The notes under the pieces are model-generated. The model searched no databases. It was not told the origin of the DNA and worked only from the letters and a program-made list of their open reading frames with translations. A stretch of DNA of 5,889 bases from a bacterium (GTDB taxonomy: Bacteria > Bacillota > Clostridia > Oscillospirales > Acutalibacteraceae), in assembly GCA_020627425.1 (NCBI GenBank), contig JAHKXX010000303.1:1-5889 (forward strand), in the 5' to 3' direction. Below, one piece after another: positions 1 to 5,425 of this stretch. Made by a program: the position numbers and the translations under genes. How positions within the stretch are numbered: position 1 is the first letter of the stretch; every line of letters begins with the position of its first letter.

Positions 1-1
1 A

Positions 2-85
2 GGAGAATACACCGATATAATACGCTTATTTTTGTCCAAGGTATCTGAACAGATAGAAGAAACCGAGCCTGTTTATTCAAAATAG
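2..85 (+). CDS. C-terminal end of an unidentified upstream gene (5' partial)
   Basis: Only one forward frame stays open from the left edge to a stop near here: it gives 27 residues ending in ETEPVYSK before a TAG at 83-85. The other two forward frames stop by about base 48. The peptide is acidic and looks like the end of an amphipathic helix (IIRLFLSKVSEQIEE). I do not recognise the family. It does not resemble the end of elongation factor Ts, which often precedes pyrH. No convincing intrinsic terminator follows the stop. The fragment is too short to exclude a chance open frame, so both its reality and its identity are uncertain. Confidence 0.45.
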   Translation, partial: GEYTDIIRLFLSKVSEQIEETEPVYSK

Positions 86-128
86 TGAAAAATATAGATC
101 GCAGAATGTATTTTTTTTAAAATAAGAA

Positions 129-157
129 TTGAATTTCCACTTATAATATAGTAAAAT
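129..157 (+). promoter_or_regulatory. Candidate sigma-A type promoter for pyrH-frr
   Basis: TTGAAT at 129-134 and TAAAAT at 152-157 are separated by exactly 17 bases, a good match to the housekeeping -35/-10 consensus (TTGACA/TATAAT). Transcription would start near 164, giving a leader of about 40 bases before pyrH. A perfect TATAAT also occurs at 142-147, but nothing resembling a -35 box lies 16-18 bases upstream of it. The region is very AT-rich, so chance matches are easy and the call is moderate. Confidence 0.5.
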
Positions 158-204
158 ATTTATTGATAATCAAATATTAAAATAAACGGGAGTGTGCTTT
201 TACT

Positions 205-915
205 ATGGAACCTAAATATAAAAGAGTACTTTTAAAACTCAGCGGTGAGTCTCTTGCAGGAGAACAAAAACATGGAATAGATTTTGATACTGTACTCAGA
301 TTTTGCGAACCAATTAAGGAGCTTAACGATATGGGCGTTGAGGTAGCTATAGTAGTCGGCGGCGGCAATTTCTGGCGCGGACGCTCAAGCGGAAAAATGG
401 ACCGAACGAGAGCAGACCATATGGGTATGCTTGCTACTACCATTAATGCTCTCGGTGTTTGCGACGCCTTAGAGCAGCTCGGTCTTGAAGTGCGCGTACA
501 GACAGCCATATCAATGCAGCAGGTAGCAGAGCCTTATATAAGAAACAGGGCTATACGCCACCTCGAAAAGGGAAGGATCGTAGTATTCGGCTGCGGTACC
601 GGAAACCCCTTCTTTTCGACCGACACAGCCGCTGCGCTCAGAGCTGCCGAGATAGAGGCGGACATTATTCTGAAGGCAACTATGGTAGACGGCGTTTATG
701 ATTCGGATCCGAAGCAGAACCCCGACGCGAAGAAATATGACAAGGTTTCCTTCCATGATGTACTTACAAACGATCTTGGCGTAATGGACAGTACGGCTGC
801 TGCAATTTGTAAGGATAACAGTATCCCGATTATAGTATTCAGTCTTGAAAAACCCGAAAATATAGTATCTGCGGTTTGCGGAGAAAATGTAGGAACACTT
901 GTAGAACAGGAATAA
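205..915 (+). CDS. pyrH: Uridylate kinase (UMP kinase)
   Basis: Phosphorylates UMP to UDP with ATP in the cytoplasm, the step of pyrimidine nucleotide synthesis that feeds UTP and CTP. The 236-residue protein is full length for bacterial UMP kinase and shows the amino-acid-kinase fold motifs in order: KLSGE at residues 11-15 (phosphate binding), the glycine loop GGGN at 52-55 followed by FWRG, RADHMG around 69-74 including Asp71 in the UMP-binding region, GTGNPFFSTD at 131-140, and DGVYDSDP at 162-169 in the nucleotide-binding part. The ATG at 205 is preceded by GGAGTG at 189-194, a usable ribosome-binding site about 10 bases away. It sits 22 bases before frr, a widely conserved pairing. Bacterial enzymes of this family are hexameric and regulated by GTP and UTP; that is family knowledge, not visible here. 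Confidence 0.97.
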   Translation: MEPKYKRVLLKLSGESLAGEQKHGIDFDTVLRFCEPIKELNDMGVEVAIVVGGGNFWRGRSSGKMDRTRADHMGMLATTINALGVCDALEQLGLEVRVQTAISMQQVAEPYIRNRAIRHLEKGRIVVFGCGTGNPFFSTDTAAALRAAEIEADIILKATMVDGVYDSDPKQNPDAKKYDKVSFHDVLTNDLGVMDSTAAAICKDNSIPIIVFSLEKPENIVSAVCGENVGTLVEQE

Positions 916-923
916 TTTATAAC

Positions 924-928
924 GGAGG
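924..928 (+). promoter_or_regulatory. Ribosome-binding site of frr
   Basis: GGAGG lies 9 bases before the ATG at 938, in the 22-base gap after pyrH. It is the cleanest Shine-Dalgarno sequence in the window and fixes the frr start. Confidence 0.85.
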
Positions 929-937
929 TAAAAGATT

Positions 938-1492
938 ATGAACACAGTAATAAAATCAGCAGATGAAAAGATGACAAAATGCGTAAATCACCTTGAAACC
1001 GAATTTTCAGAGATACGTGCCGGTCGTGCAAACCCCGCCGTACTTGATAAGATTCGTGTTGACTACTACGGCACCCCGACAGCTGTCAATCAGCTTGCTG
1101 CCATTTCTGTTACAGAGGCACGCACGCTTACCATACAGCCCTGGGACGGCTCTGTGCTGCGCGCTATCGAAAAGGCTATCCAGACCTCTGATATAGGCAT
1201 CAACCCTCAGAATGATGGAAAAACAATAAGAATGATCTTTCCGCCGCTGACTGAGGACAGACGTAAAGAGATCGTTAAAGAAATTGCAAAAATGGGCGAG
1301 GACGCTAAGGTAGCAGTCCGTGCTGCAAGGCGCGACGCTATGGACAAGCTGAAGTCTATGAAGAAAAAGAGCGAGATCACAGAGGATGATCAAAAGCAAG
1401 GTGAGAAGAAAATACAGGACATAACAGATAAGCATATTAAAAATATAGAACAGCTTACGGAAAAAAAGCAGAAACAGATAATGGAAATATAA
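938..1492 (+). CDS. frr: Ribosome recycling factor
   Basis: Acts with EF-G to split the post-termination ribosome into subunits so they can be reused. The 184-residue product is almost exactly the usual length (about 185). The N-terminal helix runs into HLETEFSEIRAGRANP (residues 18-33), an RRF signature. A small beta domain, roughly residues 30-104 and including YYGTPT, WDGS and GINPQNDG, follows. It then returns to the helical domain with FPPLTEDRRKEI and the VRAARRDAMDKLK segment, in which Arg132 falls at the strongly conserved ribosome-contact position. The highly charged KKK/EKK end is typical of the third helix. It is probably co-transcribed with pyrH. A strong terminator starts 9 bases after the stop, so frr is likely the last gene of its unit. 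Confidence 0.97.
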   Translation: MNTVIKSADEKMTKCVNHLETEFSEIRAGRANPAVLDKIRVDYYGTPTAVNQLAAISVTEARTLTIQPWDGSVLRAIEKAIQTSDIGINPQNDGKTIRMIFPPLTEDRRKEIVKEIAKMGEDAKVAVRAARRDAMDKLKSMKKKSEITEDDQKQGEKKIQDITDKHIKNIEQLTEKKQKQIMEI

Positions 1493-1500
1493 ACAACCGA

Positions 1501-1536
1501 ATATCTCGGCAGACAAGCTCTGCCGAGGTATATTTT
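1501..1536 (+). terminator. Intrinsic terminator after frr
   Basis: A perfect 9-bp GC-rich stem, CTCGGCAGA at 1505-1513 with TCTGCCGAG at 1519-1527, closes a 5-base loop (CAAGC). Four further pairs (1501-1504 with 1528-1531, one of them G-U) lengthen the stem to about 13 bp. The tail TATTTT (1531-1536) is short but U-rich. It lies just after the frr stop and should end most pyrH-frr transcripts. Read-through into uppS is possible because the U tract is short. Confidence 0.88.
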
Positions 1537-1555
1537 AAATTGTATCAAAAATATT

Positions 1556-1577
1556 TTTTCATCTTCTTTTCATCTTC
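1556..1577 (+). repeat. Perfect tandem duplication of an 11-bp unit
   Basis: TTTTCATCTTC occurs at 1556-1566 and again immediately at 1567-1577. It lies in the non-coding gap between the frr terminator and uppS. It may be a replication-slippage duplication or a pyrimidine-rich leader element; the sequence alone does not decide. Confidence 0.8.
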
Positions 1578-1587
1578 AACAAGGAAC

Positions 1588-1625
1588 AAAGAACCCACAA
1601 TTATTTTGCAGGCTGTCAGTTCTTT
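1588..1625 (+). other. Inverted repeat in the uppS leader
   Basis: AAAGAAC at 1588-1594 is a perfect inverse of GTTCTTT at 1619-1625, with 24 bases between. No U tract follows, so it is not a terminator. It sits just upstream of the uppS ribosome-binding site (GGGGTG at 1633-1638, 12 bases before the ATG). With only 7 bp, mostly A-T, and a long loop it could be chance. I saw no good sigma-A promoter in the 158-base gap. Confidence 0.3.
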
Positions 1626-1650
1626 ATTAACAGGGGTGTGAGCTAAAATC

Positions 1651-2364
1651 ATGGAAAAGAATAAATTATATATACCGGAGCATGTCGGCATTATAATGGA
1701 CGGAAACGGCAGATGGGCAAAAAAGCGTGGAATGCCGCGATATGTCGGTCATACCTACGGCGCACAGACCTTCAGAAAAATAACACGATATATAAGTAAG
1801 TGCGGTGTAAAGATCCTTACACTGTATGCTTTTTCAACGGAAAACTGGAAGCGTCCTCCCGAGGAGGTAGACGCTATAATGAAAATATTCGACCAGTACC
1901 TTGTAGACGCACTCACGGATTTCCGTGATGATGATATCAAGGTTGTGTTTATCGGAGATAAAAGCGGTTTTTCGCCCAGACTGCGAAAGCTGATCGAAGA
2001 AAACGAAGAGGTTGCCAAAGACAGAAAAGGTATGCTTCTGAATATAGCTATGAACTACGGTTCACGTGATGAGATCGTCCGCGCCGTAAAGATGATCAGT
2101 CAGGACGTCCTTGATAAAAAGCTTGATGTAAACGATATTAACGAGGATACCATAGCCTCACGCCTATATACGTCCGGTCAGCACGATCCCGATCTTATCA
2201 TAAGAACCGGCGGCGAGCACAGACTGAGCAACTTCCTTTTGTATCAGTCGGCATATTCTGAGTTTTACTCAACGGAGACCCTGTGGCCTGATTTCAAAAA
2301 TGAGGATTTTGACAAAGCTATTATTGAGTTTAACAAAAGAAACAGAAGATTTGGTGGTGTATGA
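1651..2364 (+). CDS. uppS: Undecaprenyl diphosphate synthase (isoprenyl transferase)
   Basis: cis-Prenyltransferase that adds isopentenyl units to farnesyl diphosphate to make undecaprenyl diphosphate, the lipid carrier for peptidoglycan and other wall polymers. The 237-residue length is normal. The active-site block HVGIIMDGNGRWA starts at residue 11, with catalytic Asp17 (Asp26 in the E. coli enzyme). TLYAFSTENWKRP follows. The C-terminal block has Arg185, His190, Arg191 and Glu204, matching E. coli Arg194, His199, Arg200 and Glu213 with a constant offset of 9. The protein ends NRRFGGV, like the family. The ATG at 1651 has GGGGTG 12 bases upstream. It is the first gene after the frr terminator and lies 3 bases before cdsA, so the two are almost certainly co-transcribed and probably translationally coupled. 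Confidence 0.96.
   Translation: MEKNKLYIPEHVGIIMDGNGRWAKKRGMPRYVGHTYGAQTFRKITRYISKCGVKILTLYAFSTENWKRPPEEVDAIMKIFDQYLVDALTDFRDDDIKVVFIGDKSGFSPRLRKLIEENEEVAKDRKGMLLNIAMNYGSRDEIVRAVKMISQDVLDKKLDVNDINEDTIASRLYTSGQHDPDLIIRTGGEHRLSNFLLYQSAYSEFYSTETLWPDFKNEDFDKAIIEFNKRNRRFGGV
2353..2359 (+). promoter_or_regulatory. Ribosome-binding site of cdsA, inside the end of uppS
   Basis: GGTGGTG differs by one base from the ideal GGAGGTG and lies 8 bases before the TTG at 2368. It encodes part of the uppS FGGV end. An in-frame TAA at 2365-2367 rules out any earlier cdsA start, so this site supports the TTG. Confidence 0.65.
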
Positions 2365-2367
2365 TAA

Positions 2368-3189
2368 TTGGCAAAAAGGCTTATATCGGGTGCTGTAGGA
2401 ATAGTGTTTCTTGTCGGCGTGATCATAGCAGGCTCATATTTTCACATAGTAATTGATATATTCGTAGTTCTTGTTTGTGCTTTTTCCGTGGGTGAGTTTG
2501 CTCACGCTACTGATACTCTGAAAAAGCTTGATCTCAGTATACCGAGTATTCTTTTCGCTCTTGCGTTTCCGATACTGTATATTTTTGACTTAGGACTTTT
2601 AGTCTGGTATCTTTATTCAGCAGTAATGCTTACCGCAACAATTATAAATCATAAAAAAATAACCTTTATGGACTTTGCATATATATACAGTATGACGCTT
2701 ATAATCACCGTTTCGCTGAATACTATCCTTATTATGAAAACCGGTGACACGGATCACACTATCTTTTACTTTGTAGTTGCTCTGTCACTTCCGTGGCTTG
2801 CCGACGCAGGCGCATATTTTACGGGAACCTTTTTTGGCAAGCATAAGCTTTGTCCGAATATCAGTCCGAAAAAAACAGTAGAAGGCGCTATCGGCGGAAC
2901 AGTTGTCTGCGTACTTGTTACCTGCTTTGTGGGCTTTATTTTTTCACAGTGGGTGTATACCGGTGTAAAGGTCAATTATCTTAATCTTGCCGCCGCGGCT
3001 CTTATAGGCTCAGTGCTGTCAATACTCGGTGATCTGTCCTTCTCGCTGGTAAAGCGAACATTTGATATAAAGGACTACGGAAACCTGATCCCCGGTCACG
3101 GAGGAGTACTTGACAGGTTTGACAGCGTTGTGTTTGTTTCTCCGTTTTTGATGATATTTTTTAAATATTTACCTGTTCTTAATTTTTAA
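2368..3189 (+). CDS. cdsA: Phosphatidate cytidylyltransferase (CDP-diglyceride synthase)
   Basis: Integral membrane enzyme that makes CDP-diacylglycerol from phosphatidic acid and CTP, the branch point to the anionic phospholipids. The 273-residue protein is hydrophobic throughout, with about seven to eight probable membrane segments. It carries the motif with Asp146-Ala-Gly-Ala-Tyr, then FGKHKL and SPKKTVEG (166-173). Near the C-terminus is the full CDP-diglyceride synthase signature at 226-253: SLVKR, Asp233, KDYG, IPGHGG (241-246) and LDRFD with Asp249 and Asp252. It starts with TTG: an in-frame TAA lies directly upstream, and the resulting N-terminus MAKRLISGAVG fits the family's usual K-R-(I/L)-(I/L)-S-G opening. 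It sits 3 bases after uppS and 16 before dxr. Confidence 0.95.
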   Translation: MAKRLISGAVGIVFLVGVIIAGSYFHIVIDIFVVLVCAFSVGEFAHATDTLKKLDLSIPSILFALAFPILYIFDLGLLVWYLYSAVMLTATIINHKKITFMDFAYIYSMTLIITVSLNTILIMKTGDTDHTIFYFVVALSLPWLADAGAYFTGTFFGKHKLCPNISPKKTVEGAIGGTVVCVLVTCFVGFIFSQWVYTGVKVNYLNLAAAALIGSVLSILGDLSFSLVKRTFDIKDYGNLIPGHGGVLDRFDSVVFVSPFLMIFFKYLPVLNF

Positions 3190-3205
3190 CGGGAAGTGTA
3201 AATCT

Positions 3206-4354
3206 ATGACGAAAAACATTTCTATACTTGGCTCAACAGGCTCTATAGGTACACAGGCTATAGACGTTGCAAAAATGCACGGTATAAAAGTCTGTGCTCT
3301 TAGTGCAAACAAAAGAATAGATATACTTGAAAAGCAGATAAGGCAGCTCCATCCGCGGATCGCGTGTGTTGTTGATAAAGACGCGGCAAAGGCTCTGAAA
3401 ATAGCTGTTGCCGATACCGATACCGAAGTTCTTTCAGGTGAAGAAAGTATACAGGAAGCTGCCCGTATAGAGGAAGCAGATACCGTACTCAACGCGATCG
3501 TCGGAGTAGCCGGACTTCTGCCTACTCTGTCTGCAATAGACGCAGGAAAAAACCTTGCTCTTGCTAACAAGGAAACCTTAGTGGCAGGCGGAAGTATAGT
3601 TATGTCCCGCGTTAAGGAAAAGGGTGTAAAGCTTTATCCGGTCGACAGTGAACATTCCGCAATATTTCAGTGTCTCCAGGGCTGCCCCGAAAATTCCGTA
3701 AAGAAGATCATTCTTACCGCATCGGGAGGCTCATTTTTCGGAAAAACAAAGGAAGAGCTTAAAAACGTTACCGTCAAGCAGGCACTTACACATCCAAACT
3801 GGAGTATGGGAGCAAAGATAACCATTGATTCATCTACAATGATGAACAAGGGCCTTGAGGTTATAGAGGCGTCATGGCTGTTTGATGTAGAGGACAAAGA
3901 TATAGATGTTCTTATAAATCGTGAGAGTATTATCCATTCTATGATACAGCTAAAGGACAATGCTGTTATTGCCCAGCTCGGTACTGCGGATATGCGTATC
4001 CCGATACAATATGCTCTTACATATCCCGAAAGACTTCCCTCACCGGCAGGTGCCTTGGATCTTTCTCAGATAGTCGGACTTAGCTTCTATAAGCCCGATT
4101 ATGAGACCTTTGAATGTCTTTCTCTGTGCCGCGAGGCGCTTCGTCGCGGAGGACTGTATCCGACTGTAGCAAATGCAGCGAACGAAGCTGCCGTAGCCCT
4201 GTTCCTGAAGGAGAAGATAGGCTTTTTGGATATACCGGGGATAGTCAGTGAGAGTCTTGGTTCATTTAACGGCAATAAGACCGACATCTCTCTTGAAGAT
4301 ATACTTAACGCGGACAAGGAAACGCGTAAACAGATAGCACTAAGGAGTTGGTAA
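3206..4354 (+). CDS. dxr: 1-deoxy-D-xylulose 5-phosphate reductoisomerase
   Basis: Converts DXP to 2-C-methyl-D-erythritol 4-phosphate with NADPH, the first committed step of the MEP isoprenoid pathway; the family is the target of fosmidomycin. The 382 residues are a complete enzyme. The N-terminal Rossmann motif GSTGSIG is at 9-15 and LANKETLVAGG lies mid-protein. Metal ligands are Asp147, Glu149 and Glu218 (E. coli Asp150, Glu152, Glu231). The flexible substrate loop HPNWSMG is at 196-202 with Trp199 (E. coli Trp212), and the substrate-binding Asn214-Lys215 lie in the SSTMMNKGLE stretch. The ATG at 3206 follows GGAAGTG at 3192-3198, close to the ideal GGAGGTG and 7 bases away. Its 3' end contains the ribosome-binding site of rseP, suggesting translational coupling. 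Confidence 0.97.
   Translation: MTKNISILGSTGSIGTQAIDVAKMHGIKVCALSANKRIDILEKQIRQLHPRIACVVDKDAAKALKIAVADTDTEVLSGEESIQEAARIEEADTVLNAIVGVAGLLPTLSAIDAGKNLALANKETLVAGGSIVMSRVKEKGVKLYPVDSEHSAIFQCLQGCPENSVKKIILTASGGSFFGKTKEELKNVTVKQALTHPNWSMGAKITIDSSTMMNKGLEVIEASWLFDVEDKDIDVLINRESIIHSMIQLKDNAVIAQLGTADMRIPIQYALTYPERLPSPAGALDLSQIVGLSFYKPDYETFECLSLCREALRRGGLYPTVANAANEAAVALFLKEKIGFLDIPGIVSESLGSFNGNKTDISLEDILNADKETRKQIALRSW
4341..4350 (+). promoter_or_regulatory. Ribosome-binding site of rseP, overlapping the apparent TTG start
   Basis: TAAGGAGTTG matches the anti-Shine-Dalgarno complement TAAGGAGGTG with a single mismatch. It lies within the end of dxr. The last three bases are the TTG that would be the only conventional start for rseP, so this site cannot comfortably serve that codon. 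It is well placed, 6 bases away, for the in-frame ATA at 4357. See the corresponding finding. Confidence 0.7.
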
Positions 4355-5409
4355 CAATAGAAGCCGCACTTTTAATAATCATAGGTATTCTGTTGTTCGA
4401 GCTTATTATTTTTCTTCACGAGCTCGGACACTTCATAACAGCCAAGCTTTCGGGCGTAAAGGTGAACGAGTTTGCCTTAGGTATGGGGCCTAAGATAATA
4501 AAATTCCAAAAAGGCGAAACTCTGTATTCTCTCAGGCTTTTTCCTATAGGCGGATTTTGTGCTATGGAGGGCGAGGATGAGGACAGCAGCGACAGTCGTG
4601 CGTTTGGAAACAAACCGGTGTGGAAAAGAATGATAATAGTTGTTGCCGGAGCTACAATGAATATTATTCTCGGTATAGTTCTTATGTTCATAATACTTAT
4701 ACCAAACAAAAACTTTGCTTCGACTACAGTTGCCGAATTTACAGAGGACGCAAAATCTTCAGAATCTTTGCAGATCGGCGATGAGATAAAAAGAGTAAAC
4801 GGCTATGGTATAGTGACTTCGACCGACCTCAGCTATTCCTTTGCAACGGCAAAATCAAATAAAATGACAATGACCGTTATACGTGACGGCAAGTGGGTAG
4901 ACCTTGACAAGGTCGAATTTGCTACCGTAAAGAAGGACGATAATGAAATAATACAGATAGACTTCCGTGTGGAACCGATAGAGAACAATTTCGGAAACCT
5001 TTTGGCTCAGACCTTTAAATCCACATGGTCAACCGTCAAGATGGTCTGGGCAAGCCTTTTCGGTCTTATTACGGGACAGTTCGGTCTGAACGATGTCGCC
5101 GGTCCTATAGGTATGACCAGTGCAATATCCGAGGCTGCCGCGACGGGTCTGCAAAGAAGCTTTTTAGACGGACTCGAAAACCTTGTTTATGTTATGATGA
5201 TAATTACAGTTAACCTTGGTGTGGTAAACCTTCTGCCGCTGCCGGCGCTTGACGGAGGCAGGTTCGTATTTCTTGTTATAGAGGCTATAAGAAGAAAAAA
5301 GATAAAGCCCGAGACCGAAGGAAAAATACACGCAATAGGTCTTGTTTTACTGTTTGCGTTTATGATCGTTATTTCGATAAATGATGTTATCAGACTTTTT
5401 ATTAAGTAG
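4348..5409 (+). CDS. rseP: RseP/RasP-type site-2 protease (M50 zinc metalloprotease)
   Basis: Intramembrane zinc protease that cuts anti-sigma factors and other membrane proteins; in Bacillus the homologue is RasP. From the TTG start there are 353 residues, typical of single-PDZ clostridial members and shorter than E. coli RseP (450, two PDZ domains). HELGH at 24-28 within the first membrane helix gives the zinc ligands and catalytic Glu25. FPIGGFCAMEGEDE is the membrane-associated loop. A second helix (about 96-118) precedes one PDZ domain (about 125-205). NLLPLPALDGG, with Asp302 as the third zinc ligand, lies in a late helix, followed by a final C-terminal helix. The start is unclear: TTG 4348 overlaps dxr by 7 bases and lies inside the ribosome-binding site, while ATA 4357 is better spaced and would give 350 residues. 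Its place among envelope-lipid genes is conserved in many bacteria; its target here is unknown. Confidence 0.94.
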   Translation: MVTIEAALLIIIGILLFELIIFLHELGHFITAKLSGVKVNEFALGMGPKIIKFQKGETLYSLRLFPIGGFCAMEGEDEDSSDSRAFGNKPVWKRMIIVVAGATMNIILGIVLMFIILIPNKNFASTTVAEFTEDAKSSESLQIGDEIKRVNGYGIVTSTDLSYSFATAKSNKMTMTVIRDGKWVDLDKVEFATVKKDDNEIIQIDFRVEPIENNFGNLLAQTFKSTWSTVKMVWASLFGLITGQFGLNDVAGPIGMTSAISEAAATGLQRSFLDGLENLVYVMMIITVNLGVVNLLPLPALDGGRFVFLVIEAIRRKKIKPETEGKIHAIGLVLLFAFMIVISINDVIRLFIK

Positions 5410-5416
5410 GAGATGA
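5408..5416 (+). promoter_or_regulatory. Ribosome-binding site of ispG
   Basis: AGGAGATGA differs by one base from the ideal AGGAGGTGA and begins within the rseP stop codon. It is 9 bases before the GTG at 5426. The ATG inside it (5413) is followed after one codon by TAA, so it is not a gene start. Confidence 0.75.
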
Positions 5417-5425
5417 ATTAAAGCC

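Noticed and set aside
88..115. Possible terminator after the upstream gene: AAAAATA at 88-94 with TATTTTT at 109-115 and a T run to 118
   Set aside because: The stem is only 7 bp, entirely A-T, with a 14-base loop. It is too weak to call an intrinsic terminator despite the T run.
511..945. Long reverse-strand open frame (144 codons) opposite pyrH
   Set aside because: It is the antisense shadow of pyrH. The translation is rich in Tyr, Cys and Arg with no recognisable motif, and the + strand gene is certain.
1007..1516. Reverse-strand open frame (169 codons) opposite frr
   Set aside because: It is a shadow of frr. It starts inside the frr terminator, shows no family resemblance and has no separate ribosome-binding context.
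1540..1634. Candidate sigma-A promoters for uppS, for example TTGTAT at 1540-1545 or TTGCAG at 1606-1611
   Set aside because: No acceptable -10 box lies 16-18 bases downstream of either. TATTAA at 1625-1630 is only 13 bases from TTGCAG.
1581..1640. A T-box or other riboswitch in the uppS leader
   Set aside because: No T-box sequence, specifier stem or terminator/antiterminator pair is visible, and the leader is too short for the usual classes.
2203..2235. RTGGEHRLSNF in UppS looking unlike the RTSGEQRLSNF seen in many Gram-positive enzymes
   Set aside because: The GGEH form also occurs in the E. coli enzyme, and all key positions (Arg185, His190, Arg191, Glu204) are kept, so it is a normal variant.
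2361..2364. ATGA overlap suggesting that cdsA starts at the ATG overlapping the uppS stop
   Set aside because: That ATG is in a different frame from CdsA and soon reaches a stop; the CdsA frame has a TAA at 2365-2367, so TTG 2368 is the earliest start.
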